The notes: generated by a model from the sequence alone, not told the origin. 51,270 nucleotides of DNA from Ruminococcus sp. (GCF_016283395.1 NZ_JAEEMU010000054.1:1-51270); one strand, 5' to 3'; shown: positions 8,561 through 17,954, counted from the first letter of the stretch. Translations and numbers: made by a program.

Positions 8561-9982
8561 ATGTTTGACAGTATTCATGAGGAATGCGGTGTATTCGGTA
8601 TATACGAGACCAAGACTTCTGATGTTGCTGCATCGGTCTATTTCGGACTTTATGCGCTACAGCACAGAGGTCAGGAGAGCTGCGGCATAACAGTCTGCGA
8701 TGACGGTATATTCAGACATAAACGTGCAGACGGTCTTGTTTCGGAGGTGTTCAGCAGAGAAGAGCTGGATAAGCTCGGCAGCGGTAATATGGCGGTTGGA
8801 CACGTTCGCTATTCCACAACAGGCGGACATAATCACAATAATATCCAGCCCCTTGTAATTCGCCATATCAAAGGTAATATGGCTCTCGTTCACAATGGAA
8901 ATCTCGTCAATGCAGCGGAGCTCCGACGCTCCTTTGAGATGTCGGGAGCTATCTTCCACGGCACTTCCGACACGGAGGCGATCGCCTATGAGATAGTCCG
9001 TGAACGTCTCAGCAGCAATTCTACAGAAGAAGCTGTTGAGAAAGCAATGCCGAGACTTAAAGGTGCGTATTCATGCATAGTTATGACAGCTACAAAGCTC
9101 ATAGCTTTTCGTGATTCTGACGGCTTCCGTCCACTGTGTATCGGCAGGACTTCTGACGGAGCGTATGTAGTTGCTTCGGAATCCTGCGCTCTTGAGACAG
9201 TTGGAGCTGAGTTCCTGCGTGATATAGAGCCGGGAGAAATAGTTGCCATTGGTCAGGAAGGTATGCAGTCTATACGTACCAACTGCACAAACAAGCGAAA
9301 TATCTGCATTTTTGAGTACATTTACTTCGCACGTCCCGATTCTGTTATTGACGGTATCTCGGTACACCATGCACGTCTGAGAGCAGGTGAGCTGCTTGCA
9401 AAGAGCAGTCCTGTAGAAGCAGATATAGTTATCGGTGTTCCCGATTCTGGACTTGATGCGGCTCTTGGTTACGCAAATGAAAGCGGCATACCATATGGTA
9501 TAGGCTTCATAAAAAACAAATACATCGGACGCAGCTTCATTCAGCCCGAACAGCATCAGCGTGAAAATGCAGTAAAGATAAAACTCAACGCTGTCCGCGA
9601 GAGCGTTGTGGGCAAGCGCGTCATAATGATAGATGATTCCATAGTCCGTGGTACGACAAGCGCGAGGATCGTAAGGCTTCTTCGTGAAGCAGGGGCAAAG
9701 GAAGTCCATGTGCGCATCTCATCGCCGCCGTTCCTGCATACATGTCATTTCGGTACTGATATCGACTCTGAGGAAAACCTCATAGCAGGAAAGTGCAGTT
9801 CTACGGAAGAGATAGCAAAGTATATCGGTGCGGACAGTCTCGGATACCTGCCTGTTGAATGTCTCGGCGAGCTTGTGGATAATCGTTTCGGTTACTGCAA
9901 GGGGTGTTTTACAGGTGATTATCCTGTGGATATTTCAGGTGCAGGAAGCAAAAACAAATTCGATGAAAAAATACATAAATAG
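8561..9982 (+). CDS. purF: Amidophosphoribosyltransferase (glutamine PRPP amidotransferase)
   Basis: This 473-aa enzyme catalyses the first step of purine synthesis, transferring the glutamine amide to PRPP. The catalytic Cys is Cys9 after a short propeptide (EECGVFGIY). It is followed by the class II amidotransferase domain (QHRGQESCGI, HVRYSTTGG) and the phosphoribosyltransferase domain with the PRPP loop VIMIDDSIVRGTTS. Cysteines in CHFGTDID, GKCSS and YCKGCFTGDYP match the 4Fe-4S cluster of Bacillus-type PurF. It starts 14 bp after the ANTAR gene. No other pur gene is present, so this glutamine-consuming enzyme sits inside a nitrogen operon. Confidence 0.96.
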   Translation: MFDSIHEECGVFGIYETKTSDVAASVYFGLYALQHRGQESCGITVCDDGIFRHKRADGLVSEVFSREELDKLGSGNMAVGHVRYSTTGGHNHNNIQPLVIRHIKGNMALVHNGNLVNAAELRRSFEMSGAIFHGTSDTEAIAYEIVRERLSSNSTEEAVEKAMPRLKGAYSCIVMTATKLIAFRDSDGFRPLCIGRTSDGAYVVASESCALETVGAEFLRDIEPGEIVAIGQEGMQSIRTNCTNKRNICIFEYIYFARPDSVIDGISVHHARLRAGELLAKSSPVEADIVIGVPDSGLDAALGYANESGIPYGIGFIKNKYIGRSFIQPEQHQRENAVKIKLNAVRESVVGKRVIMIDDSIVRGTTSARIVRLLREAGAKEVHVRISSPPFLHTCHFGTDIDSEENLIAGKCSSTEEIAKYIGADSLGYLPVECLGELVDNRFGYCKGCFTGDYPVDISGAGSKNKFDEKIHK

Positions 9983-10034
9983 AGCTTAAAATTGTATGAG
10001 CCTGTTATTATCATAGGCTCACATTAAAAGTACT

Positions 10035-10499
10035 ATGAAAAATATCAGATATAAGTGGACAGACGCTGAAAACGCTGATTTCAGACGGTTTTATCTCATA
10101 ACAGAGGAATACTATAACAGTCTTGTCGGCGGTCAGTGCAACAGGAGCGGTTTTATTCCGTACAATCTGTCAGACAGCATTCACGATGTGCTGATAGTTT
10201 ATATAAATGATACAGCTGCTGCCTGTGCAGGGCTGAAAAGATATTCTGACTGTGACGTTGAGATAAAGCGCGTGTGGGTCGAGAATGAATACCGTGGAAT
10301 GCATATAGCTTCCACTATGATGGATATGTTGGAGAAAATGGCAGCTGAGCAAGGCTTTGCCAGAACTATTCTACAGACAAGAGAAATAATGACGGCTGCC
10401 GTCAGTCTGTACAAGGGACGAGGATATTATCAGATAGATAACTATCCGCCGTATGACAGGCTTGAAGGTGCAGTCTGCTTTGCAAAGGATCTTATCTGA
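10035..10499 (+). CDS. GNAT-family N-acetyltransferase
   Basis: This 154-aa protein has the GNAT fold. The acetyl-CoA-binding segment reads VWVENEYRGMHIASTMMDML, followed by a second half containing YKGRGYYQIDNYPPYDR. Substrate cannot be told from sequence. It lies 52 bp after purF, behind a 7-bp hairpin (TGAGCCT/AGGCTCA, 9998-10021) that lacks a T tract, so transcription may read through. No strong ribosome binding site is visible before the ATG. Confidence 0.82.
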   Translation: MKNIRYKWTDAENADFRRFYLITEEYYNSLVGGQCNRSGFIPYNLSDSIHDVLIVYINDTAAACAGLKRYSDCDVEIKRVWVENEYRGMHIASTMMDMLEKMAAEQGFARTILQTREIMTAAVSLYKGRGYYQIDNYPPYDRLEGAVCFAKDLI

Positions 10500-10570
10500 G
10501 AAATCACACAAAACTGTATTTCAATGGCGATATATGGTCTTATTACATCATTAATTCGGAGGAATAGAAA

Positions 10571-12151
10571 ATGTGTACGATAATGGGCTACTGCGGCAAA
10601 GGCGGCAGTACAGAGGAGGTCGCAGAGGGACTTAAAGCAACAGTCTCACGCGGACCTGATGATGAAAGGATAATCGGATTAAAGGACGGTGTACTCGGTT
10701 TTCAGAGACTGTCCATAATGGGACTTACTCCCGAAGGAATGCAGCCATTTGAGCTTGACGGCAATTATGTTGTCTGCAACGGTGAGATATACGGCTTCAA
10801 GGCTTTGCGTGACGAGCTCAAAGCAAAGGGATACACCTTTAAGAGCGACAGTGACTGCGAGATACTTCTGCCGCTTTACAAGGAATACGGCACTGATATG
10901 TTCGCCATGCTTGATGCAGAGTTTGCCTGCGTGTTATACGACGGTAAAAACGGCGAATTCATAGCTGCCCGTGATCCAATAGGCATACGTCCGCTGTATT
11001 ACGGTAAATCCGACAGCGGAGCAATGGTGTTTGCAAGTGAACCTAAAAACCTTGTAAAGCTCTGCAAAAAGATAATGCCTTTCCCTCCTGGACACTATTA
11101 CAAGGACGGCGAATTCCACTGCTACTGTGATATCACAGCTGTTGATAAAGTCATTCACGATGACCTTGACACAGTGTGCAAGAATATCCACGATAAACTT
11201 GTTGCAGGCGTTAAAAAACGTCTTGACGCAGATGCAAAAGTTGGTTTTTTGCTTTCAGGCGGACTTGATTCATCACTTGTATGTGCTATTGCACAGCGTG
11301 AGAGCGACAAGCCTATCCGCACATTTGCTATCGGTATGAACACTGATGCGATCGACCTTAAATATGCAAAGCAGGTAGCTGATTATATCGGCAGCGAACA
11401 TACAGAAGTTATCATAACCAAGGACGATGTTATAGCAGCACTTGAAGATGTTATCCACCTTCTTGGAACTTTCGACATCACGACTATCCGTGCAAGTATG
11501 GGTATGTATCTGCTTTGTAAGGCTATACACGAGCAGACAGATATCCGTGTACTTCTCACAGGTGAGATATCTGACGAGCTGTTCGGATATAAGTATACAG
11601 ACTTTGCTCCTTCCGCAGAGGCTTTTCAGCAGGAGTCCGTCAAGCGTGTACATGAGCTGCATATGTATGATGTTCTACGTGCAGACCGCTGTATATCGGT
11701 AAATTCTCTCGAAGCCCGTGTGCCTTTCGGCGATCTTGACTTTGTGAAATATGTCATGGCAGTTGATCCTGAGATGAAGCTCAACAAGTACAACAAGGGC
11801 AAGTATCTTCTTCGTCATGCTTTTGAGGGAGATTATCTGCCGCATGATATTCTTTATCGTGAAAAGGCTGCATTCTCTGACGCAGTAGGACATTCTATGG
11901 TAGATTACCTCAAGGAGTATGCCGAAAAGTACTATTCAGATGAGGAATTTGAACTTGATTGCACAAAGTATGCTCATGCAAAACCATTCACAAAGGAATC
12001 GCTCCTTTATCGTGAGATATTTGATAAATATTATCATGGCAACTGTGAAATGATCGTTGATTTCTGGATGCCTAACAAGGAGTGGGAAGGCTGTAACGTA
12101 AATGATCCTTCCGCAAGAGTACTTTCAAACTACGGTGAAAGCGGAAAGTAA
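10571..12151 (+). CDS. asnB: Asparagine synthase, glutamine-hydrolysing
   Basis: This 526-aa protein converts aspartate, glutamine and ATP to asparagine. It begins MCTIMGYCGKGG, so the amidotransferase nucleophile is Cys2, followed by SRGPDD and CNGEIYG. The C-terminal synthetase domain has the ATP pyrophosphatase motif LLSGGLDSS at about residues 226-234 and later EARVPFGDLDFV and REKAAFSDAVG. Length is close to E. coli AsnB. A good site (cggagg) precedes the ATG, and a terminator follows at 12171, which closes the nitrogen block. Confidence 0.95.
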   Translation: MCTIMGYCGKGGSTEEVAEGLKATVSRGPDDERIIGLKDGVLGFQRLSIMGLTPEGMQPFELDGNYVVCNGEIYGFKALRDELKAKGYTFKSDSDCEILLPLYKEYGTDMFAMLDAEFACVLYDGKNGEFIAARDPIGIRPLYYGKSDSGAMVFASEPKNLVKLCKKIMPFPPGHYYKDGEFHCYCDITAVDKVIHDDLDTVCKNIHDKLVAGVKKRLDADAKVGFLLSGGLDSSLVCAIAQRESDKPIRTFAIGMNTDAIDLKYAKQVADYIGSEHTEVIITKDDVIAALEDVIHLLGTFDITTIRASMGMYLLCKAIHEQTDIRVLLTGEISDELFGYKYTDFAPSAEAFQQESVKRVHELHMYDVLRADRCISVNSLEARVPFGDLDFVKYVMAVDPEMKLNKYNKGKYLLRHAFEGDYLPHDILYREKAAFSDAVGHSMVDYLKEYAEKYYSDEEFELDCTKYAHAKPFTKESLLYREIFDKYYHGNCEMIVDFWMPNKEWEGCNVNDPSARVLSNYGESGK

Positions 12152-12170
12152 CAAACATAATAAAGTAAGA

Positions 12171-12206
12171 AAGCCGCAGGGAAATTCCTTGCGGCTTGAT
12201 TTTTAT
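12171..12206 (+). terminator. Terminator after asnB
   Basis: AAGCCGCAGGGAA (12171-12183) pairs with TTCCTTGCGGCTT (12185-12197), followed by GATTTTTATT. It closes the nitrogen-assimilation block. Confidence 0.9.
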
Positions 12207-12223
12207 TATACCACTCAATTAGT

Positions 12224-12439
12224 GTGATAAATTTTAAGTTATATCGCTTTGAATTTGCACCTATCAAAGGCGAGGCTGTGATCAATGTCAGGGCATCCGA
12301 CGGAAAGCCATGCAGTCTCAATGTAAAACCTGCTGCATCTTTAACCTCGACAACATCAACAATCTCAAGCATAACAACTATTATAACAAGCACTGTCACA
12401 GGGCAGCACTTTATTTTTTTAAACGAAAGGTGTATTTAA
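12224..12439 (+). pseudogene. Possible remnant of a secreted Thr/Ser-rich protein
   Basis: The 12.21-12.46 kb gap holds a 71-codon open frame. Its second half (LTSTTSTISSITTIITST) resembles the Thr/Ser linkers of the dockerin proteins nearby. It has no ribosome binding site, signal peptide or dockerin. I read it as a leftover piece of a secretome gene, with low certainty; it may not be coding. Confidence 0.25.
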
Positions 12440-12461
12440 AGCATATTGTTTACCACAAATA

Positions 12462-12490
12462 TTGACAAAATTTGTTTATTATGATAGACT
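12462..12490 (+). promoter_or_regulatory. Promoter of the dockerin gene at 12545
   Basis: TTGACA (12462-12467) and TAGACT (12485-12490) with 17-bp spacing, 54 bp before the start codon. Confidence 0.7.
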
Positions 12491-12544
12491 AAAAGTGTAA
12501 GGGGAGTTTTAGTGACTTCTACAAATGACAGGAGGTAAAAAGCA

Positions 12545-14251
12545 ATGGACATAAGAAATCGGATCAAGGCAATTTTAACGGCAGCTGTTATGGCTGCGGC
12601 ACCTGTGGCTATGAATATCTCTTCAGCTTCGGCTGAGGATTACATAGTCGAAAATGCACAGGTCCTCACTCTTTTCGGAGATGTAAACTTTGACGGAAAC
12701 GTGGGTATTTCAGACGCAGTTCAGCTTAACCGCTATCTTCTCGGACGTATCGGCGAGCTGGGAAATATTAAGAATGCTGATCTTTTAGCTGACGGTGTTA
12801 TTGACGTTTATGACATGGTATACCTGCGAAAACAGCTTGTCTCTGAAATTAAACCTGCGGGTACAAAGCTCAGCGTCAAGGTCGTGGATATGATGTCCGG
12901 CGAACCTCTTGATGCTGATATATGTCTTAACGAGATGGTGGAAAATTATTTGTATAATATCGGCAGCGATATTCCTACTAACGGCGAGGAAATAAATTAC
13001 TACGGACTTCCTGATGATAAGGATTATAAGTATTTTCTTACAGTAAATGGGCTTCCTAAGGGCTACGATACTGCATACAAGACATGGGATCAGGTAGTTA
13101 TATTCGATATCGAAGCAGGTACAGCTGAGAAGGAATTGATTGTAAGAGTAGCAGCTGATGATACAGAGAATAATGTCAAGTTCACACATATGGACTGGTG
13201 TCAGGGCAGAGAGAATATAGGCTACGGCAATCTCACTATTACCGACAAGGACGGCAATTATTACTATCAGAGGCAGTATACCGGAGAAATGGCACTTCCT
13301 GACGGTGATTATCATGCTGAGTTCAATTTCTTTGATTACCCTGTTACTTTCGTTGATCCTGACAGTGATTTTGCTGAAATGGTCAAGGAAAACTATCCCG
13401 ATGCTCAGTTTGAAGACCTTACAAACGGCATTGACTTCTCAGTAGTGAATGGTAAGCCTGACAGGGAACTTTTCCTGAACTTTGGTCCGCTGGAGAACTC
13501 TGGCAATACGATAAATGTCAATTGCTATGACAGCATTACTGGAAAGCCAATTGAGGGCGTTAAGCTTTCACTTATTGAAGCTCCTTACAGCTACGCTAAG
13601 AAAACGAGCTGGACTTCAGACGGTACTACCAAGGTATTCACCGACCTTTATCGTACAGGCTACGATTGCTATAAAGTCGTGGTCGATGAAGTTCCCGAAG
13701 GCTACATAAAGAGTTCAAGAGATCAGGGAGTCGGTTTTGGTTATGCATATAACTATTCGACTGTTTTTGACTTCTATTTCACACCTTACGAAGGCGAGAA
13801 AAATCTTTCCTTCAACGTTCTCACATGGCCTGATAAACAGCCATACACAGGCGATTGTACATATACTGTAATGCAGGGCAATTCAGTCGTTCTGTCAGGT
13901 ATAAAATCAGGCGAGCTGTTCGGTATCAAGGACGGAGAATATATGCTCTATGCTGAGTCATATGGTGATGAGCCGTATTGCGGCGCATGGATAAACTCAG
14001 AACTTGGTCAGGAACTTGCAGAGGAGACTGATGTATTTGCTGACGGAGCAGCATTCAAGTCGGATATGGCAAAGTTCACAGTAAAGGACGGCGAGATAGA
14101 CAAGGTCATCACTCTTTATGTCGGCGACAAAGAAAAAGGCATGGCTGAATTTGAAAAAGAAGAAATAGAAAGACAGAAGCGTGAGGAAGAGGAGAGGATC
14201 CAGAAAGAAGAGGAATACAAAAAACTGATCTCCGCAGAACTTGAAGATTAA
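12545..14251 (+). CDS. Secreted protein: N-terminal dockerin, SpaA/Cna-B-like domains, charged tail
   Basis: This 568-aa protein has a signal peptide (MDIRNRIKAILTAAVMAAAP to ASA, about residue 30). A dockerin directly follows, with two calcium-loop repeats (GDVNFDGNVGISDAVQLNRY and ADGVIDVYDMVYLRKQLV, about residues 44-98). The rest is built of beta-sandwich-like units that begin like prealbumin/Cna-B domains (LSVKVVDMMSGEPLDADICL; INVNCYDSITGKPIEGVKLS). The C-terminal 35 residues are a Glu/Lys-rich helix. An N-terminal dockerin is unusual, since most are C-terminal or between domains. It resembles the protein at 33402 in its Cna-like part. No catalytic motif is visible; adhesion or scaffolding is a guess. 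Strong site aggagg before ATG. Confidence 0.85.
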   Translation: MDIRNRIKAILTAAVMAAAPVAMNISSASAEDYIVENAQVLTLFGDVNFDGNVGISDAVQLNRYLLGRIGELGNIKNADLLADGVIDVYDMVYLRKQLVSEIKPAGTKLSVKVVDMMSGEPLDADICLNEMVENYLYNIGSDIPTNGEEINYYGLPDDKDYKYFLTVNGLPKGYDTAYKTWDQVVIFDIEAGTAEKELIVRVAADDTENNVKFTHMDWCQGRENIGYGNLTITDKDGNYYYQRQYTGEMALPDGDYHAEFNFFDYPVTFVDPDSDFAEMVKENYPDAQFEDLTNGIDFSVVNGKPDRELFLNFGPLENSGNTINVNCYDSITGKPIEGVKLSLIEAPYSYAKKTSWTSDGTTKVFTDLYRTGYDCYKVVVDEVPEGYIKSSRDQGVGFGYAYNYSTVFDFYFTPYEGEKNLSFNVLTWPDKQPYTGDCTYTVMQGNSVVLSGIKSGELFGIKDGEYMLYAESYGDEPYCGAWINSELGQELAEETDVFADGAAFKSDMAKFTVKDGEIDKVITLYVGDKEKGMAEFEKEEIERQKREEEERIQKEEEYKKLISAELED

Positions 14252-14257
14252 AAAATG

Positions 14258-14291
14258 CGCACAGCAGCCGTATGACTGCTGTGCGTTTTTT
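14258..14291 (+). terminator. Terminator after the 12545 dockerin gene
   Basis: CGCACAGCAG (14258-14267) pairs perfectly with CTGCTGTGCG (14276-14285), followed by six T. Confidence 0.92.
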
Positions 14292-14447
14292 ATCAGGAGA
14301 AGACTTGATATCTATTGTAATTGCCGATGCCCCGTGATATAATAGTTAAAAATAAAAAATTACTTGATTTGCTTTGAGTTTTTCCTAAAAAGTGGTACTA
14401 ATATAATATAGGGCAAAGTACAAGCCCCTGAGAGGAGGAATCTCTCC

Positions 14448-14999
14448 ATGGATAACGGTGCAAGTAGCTACCACCGTTTCCTTGCAGGCGATGATGAAGG
14501 TTTATATGAATTAATAAAGGGATACCGTAAAGGATTGATGCTGTATCTGAATAGCTTTGTACAGGATATTCACACGGCTGAGGAGCTTACTGAGGACACA
14601 TTTGCGGAACTTGCAGTCAACTGTCCTAAGTATTCGGAGAAAAGTTCCTTCAAGACGTGGCTTTACGCTATCGGACGCAATATAACTATAAAATATCTGC
14701 GCAAACATTCTAAACTCAGCATCGTTCCGCTGGAATCGCAAAAGCACCTTGCTGACGAAAAAAACATCGAAAGCAATTACATAAAAAGCGAACAAAAGCG
14801 AATTGTTCATAAAGCTCTGCATAGCCTGAGATTGGAATATCGACAGGTTTTGTATCTTTCCTATTTTGAAGAATTCAGTAATGCAGAAACTGCCATGATT
14901 ATGAAAAAGACTAAACGGCAGGTAGAATCTCTGCTATACAACGCTAAACAAACGTTAAGATCTGAATTGGAAAGGAGCGGCTTTGAATATGAAGAATGA
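14448..14999 (+). CDS. ECF-type RNA polymerase sigma factor
   Basis: This 183-aa protein has the two-domain layout of extracytoplasmic-function sigma factors. Region 2 (residues about 8-80) includes HTAEELTEDTFAELAVNCPKY and FKTWLYAIGRNITIKYLRK, the latter contributing to -10 recognition. Region 4 (about 125-178) is a helix-turn-helix (LRLEYRQVLYLSYFEEFSNA and MIMKKTKRQVESLLYNAK). The ATG at 14448 has a strong gaggagg site. It overlaps the next gene, a membrane protein that may act as its anti-sigma factor. Its neighbours on both sides are dockerin genes, so a role in sensing outside substrates is plausible but unproven. Confidence 0.9.
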   Translation: MDNGASSYHRFLAGDDEGLYELIKGYRKGLMLYLNSFVQDIHTAEELTEDTFAELAVNCPKYSEKSSFKTWLYAIGRNITIKYLRKHSKLSIVPLESQKHLADEKNIESNYIKSEQKRIVHKALHSLRLEYRQVLYLSYFEEFSNAETAMIMKKTKRQVESLLYNAKQTLRSELERSGFEYEE

Positions 15000-15921
15000 T
15001 TATGAGATGTATCAAAGTGTTCTTTCCAAACGAAATGAACATCGCCTGAGAAAAGAACGGCGAATTCGTATTATCAAGCGAACCGTTCCTGTTCTGACTT
15101 GTTTTGTTTTAACCGTTGTTTTGGTACTCGGTTGGAAGCACGTTGATAAAATGCCGATAATTCCGTCAGATCCCGAAATTATTGATGTAACAGCCATAAC
15201 TACATCGCAAGCAAGTACATCGTCGATCACAGGGAACGTTTCTACAGTTACAACAAATACAGCTGCAACAAAAGCAGCTCAGACGCAAAAAAAACCAGAC
15301 AGTACTACCCACAGCAATACATCTGTAAATACAGCATTTACAAAAGCTCAGACATATGCTCAGAATACCGTTCAGACTATACATACTACTGCTGCTGCAA
15401 GGACTCAGATCACCACAACAGTTGTTACTAAAGAAACAGCTAAACAAACAGCTATTACCGAAAAGCACACCACAGAAGCTTCCACAAGCGTGACTACGCA
15501 ATTCGGCGGTTTTGGCGGCGAAGATATGGCTTTTCATACGCTGCCTCAGTCGATCACAACTGTATCGAAAACAACGTTGACTACAGTGACGTCTGTCACA
15601 ACAACTACGGATAACAGCGGTAACGGTGGCGTTCCGTCACTGCCTATGAACGAAAAATTTCCCCTTGGAATTTTTGATGGAGATATGACATTGTACAGAA
15701 ATACGTACAGAGTATCCTTTGATAATGTAGGCGATTATATAGGCACAGTAGGAATGAGAGGTCAGTTAAGTATATATTATGCCAAGGCTTATAAGATCAA
15801 AAACATAGATCAAGATATTGCTATCGCGGTAAAATTTGAAGAGGACGAGGGGTATTACCTTTACAGGAATAATGATACGACTATAGATACTATCAAAGAG
15901 CTTATTTCCCCAGCGGAATAA
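14989..15921 (+). CDS. Single-pass membrane protein with Thr-rich stalk, candidate anti-sigma factor
   Basis: This protein of about 310 aa has a basic cytoplasmic segment of about 32 residues and one membrane helix (PVLTCFVLTVVLVLGW). A Thr/Ser/Ala-rich stalk of roughly 150 residues follows, and then a compact C-terminal domain of about 85 residues with no recognised family. I prefer the ATG at 14989; an in-frame TTG at 14983 sits closer to the aaggag site. It overlaps the end of the sigma factor, an arrangement typical of sigma/anti-sigma pairs. The cytoplasmic part is too short for a classic zinc anti-sigma domain and lacks the HXXXCXXC motif, so the function is inferred from position only. 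Confidence 0.6.
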   Translation: MKNDYEMYQSVLSKRNEHRLRKERRIRIIKRTVPVLTCFVLTVVLVLGWKHVDKMPIIPSDPEIIDVTAITTSQASTSSITGNVSTVTTNTAATKAAQTQKKPDSTTHSNTSVNTAFTKAQTYAQNTVQTIHTTAAARTQITTTVVTKETAKQTAITEKHTTEASTSVTTQFGGFGGEDMAFHTLPQSITTVSKTTLTTVTSVTTTTDNSGNGGVPSLPMNEKFPLGIFDGDMTLYRNTYRVSFDNVGDYIGTVGMRGQLSIYYAKAYKIKNIDQDIAIAVKFEEDEGYYLYRNNDTTIDTIKELISPAE

Positions 15922-15947
15922 TATTATAAACGAGAGGATGATTATTT

Positions 15948-17810
15948 ATGAGCAAAACCAAGAGAATAATTGCAGCTGTAACGGCAACATTTATGACAAT
16001 GAGTTCATCTGCTGTTATATCAGCAAATGCAGTCGAAGAAACGGTAAACGTTTCTCTGCTGTCTTCTTCCGAAAATGAATTCATAGAATACACCTTCAAT
16101 GATATCTATGCCATGACAACGGAAGAAGTAATTTCACTATTCGCAGAAAAAGGATTGACCAAGGATAATGGTTATTATGTTTACGGTCAGGGTGACGATG
16201 CAGAGTATGTATATTGCTCCAGTTGGAACGTTTGTATGTTCTCTGAGGATTTCCTCTCTGACAGGACTGTGGAGGAGATCTTAACTGATTATATTCCGTA
16301 TCAGCACGGTGACTGCTCGTACGATAAAGGTGAAAGTTTATGGGATGAAGACAGGATAGTAAGTGCTCTTGCTCTGCCTGAGGAGTATTTTGAAGTTACT
16401 GTATTAAAAAAACGCGTCATCGTTAAAGGTGCAGACAGTACAGATAAAAATAAGATAGCCTGTGATTGCGAAATAAGATGCAAACTTCCCGAAGGGGAAA
16501 AACGCGCAGTTATGCGTAATGCAGCGCTGAATTACCTGCAGCTGAGAAAAGATGTCGATAAGCTGTTAGTTGATGATGCTGTACCATATTATGGCAAGGA
16601 GAAAACTGCTGCACAGAAATACGCTGAAGCCATTTGCGATTTTATGGCTAATAACGATATACAGGGCGTTGTTTCGCGAGATGTATCTGATGAAAAACTG
16701 TCTATTGGTTTTCACGGTGACCATGAGGCAAAGTTGAGAGCTTATATTTCAAAAATAGGTCTTGATAAAAGCGGTATCCCGTATGAATTTGAAAAATTAC
16801 CCGATTTCGGCGAATTTTATGATCTTAATGTTACAACTGTAAGCCAGCCTACAGAAATCACGACAACATCTACAAGTGTTACAACACTTCTTGCCACAGT
16901 CAAGGGTGACGCTAACTGCGACGGAACAGTTGACATGGCTGATATCGTTCTTATTATGCAGGCTCTTGCAAATCCAAACAAGTACGGCGAAAACGGTACA
17001 GACGAATATCATCTTACCGCACAGGGCAAGGCAAATGCAGACATGGACGGTGACGGACTCACAGTGGGTGATGCTCAGGCATTACAGAAAATGCTTCTCG
17101 GACTTGATGATACAAACAGCAGTCAGAGTACTGATAAAGAGCAGAACAATAACGTTGTAAGTCAGGACGTAGGATTTGGTCAGAAATGGAACGGAAAGCC
17201 TGTTTCTTATGAATTATACACGGTATTGAACAATACTACAGATGAGAATACTGTTATATTTGTATATCCGCAGTTCAAAAGCAGCGAGAACTATAAATAT
17301 AATGGCAAGACTATAGCAGAGTACAGCGAAGATGTAAGCAGCAATAACCTGCTTGATGAAAAGCTGCACCAGATACTCAAAGACGGCGACCAACTGAAAT
17401 ACGGAGAGCTGCTGTACACAACAGGAACTCCTGACGGCGAAAAATGGGCAAAGGAATTGTATGAGCAGAGAGTCGGTTTTTACGGAGATGAATTCCTTGC
17501 AAAGTATATCATAAACGGCGAATTCCTGAGAGATAAGGTCGAAGCTGATATCAAGAACTTCAGCAACGCTCCTCATAATGCTTTAGCGGAAGCTCTCAAG
17601 GCTTATAAAAAATCTATGATACAGGACTCGATCGAGCAGCTCAAACAGCAGAACATCAGATATGAGTACAGTGAAGCTTCTGATGAACTAATCATAAAAG
17701 TGACTTCCGAGGAGTTCAAATCATTATCTATTGAAAATGTTTTATATTATTGCTTAGCTTCAACATCTTTCGATTATGGCTTTGTATCGACAAACGGCGC
17801 AAATTTATAA
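15948..17810 (+). CDS. Secreted protein with central dockerin
   Basis: This 620-aa protein has a signal peptide (MSKTKRIIAAVTATFMTMSS to SANA, about residue 27). An N-terminal region of about 290 residues without a recognised fold is followed by a short Thr-rich linker. The dockerin (about 318-386) has repeats GDANCDGTVDMADIVLIMQ and ADMDGDGLTVGDAQALQKML, separated by the NPNKYG...GTDEYH insert. A second region of about 220 residues without a recognised family follows. It starts 26 bp after the membrane protein and may belong to the sigma-factor operon. No catalytic motif is recognised. Confidence 0.8.
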   Translation: MSKTKRIIAAVTATFMTMSSSAVISANAVEETVNVSLLSSSENEFIEYTFNDIYAMTTEEVISLFAEKGLTKDNGYYVYGQGDDAEYVYCSSWNVCMFSEDFLSDRTVEEILTDYIPYQHGDCSYDKGESLWDEDRIVSALALPEEYFEVTVLKKRVIVKGADSTDKNKIACDCEIRCKLPEGEKRAVMRNAALNYLQLRKDVDKLLVDDAVPYYGKEKTAAQKYAEAICDFMANNDIQGVVSRDVSDEKLSIGFHGDHEAKLRAYISKIGLDKSGIPYEFEKLPDFGEFYDLNVTTVSQPTEITTTSTSVTTLLATVKGDANCDGTVDMADIVLIMQALANPNKYGENGTDEYHLTAQGKANADMDGDGLTVGDAQALQKMLLGLDDTNSSQSTDKEQNNNVVSQDVGFGQKWNGKPVSYELYTVLNNTTDENTVIFVYPQFKSSENYKYNGKTIAEYSEDVSSNNLLDEKLHQILKDGDQLKYGELLYTTGTPDGEKWAKELYEQRVGFYGDEFLAKYIINGEFLRDKVEADIKNFSNAPHNALAEALKAYKKSMIQDSIEQLKQQNIRYEYSEASDELIIKVTSEEFKSLSIENVLYYCLASTSFDYGFVSTNGANL

Positions 17811-17835
17811 TATCCGGATCAGCATGTATTCAAAT

Positions 17836-17873
17836 AAGGCTGTGTGACTAAGAGGTTGCGCAGCCTTTCTTTT
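17836..17873 (+). terminator. Terminator after the 15948 gene
   Basis: A 13-bp stem with three G-U pairs (17836-17848 with 17855-17867), loop TAAGAG, followed by TCTTTT. It closes the sigma/anti-sigma/dockerin cluster. Confidence 0.8.
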
Positions 17874-17925
17874 GAAGTTTTTTCAGTGTAAAATTTTCTA
17901 AATTGTAAATTTTGAGATAGGAATA

Positions 17926-17954
17926 TTGTTTTGTCCGAGTTTTAATGATATAAT
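17926..17954 (+). promoter_or_regulatory. Promoter of the LRR-dockerin gene
   Basis: TTGTTT (17926-17931) and TATAAT (17949-17954) with 17-bp spacing, 47 bp before the start codon. Confidence 0.6.

Noticed and set aside
8641..9709. Minus-strand frames (100 and 212 aa) inside purF
   Set aside because: They overlap the conserved PurF catalytic domains and lack start signals.
9998..10021. Terminator between purF and the GNAT gene
   Set aside because: The 7-bp hairpin has no T tract on the plus strand, so I only mention it as a hairpin.
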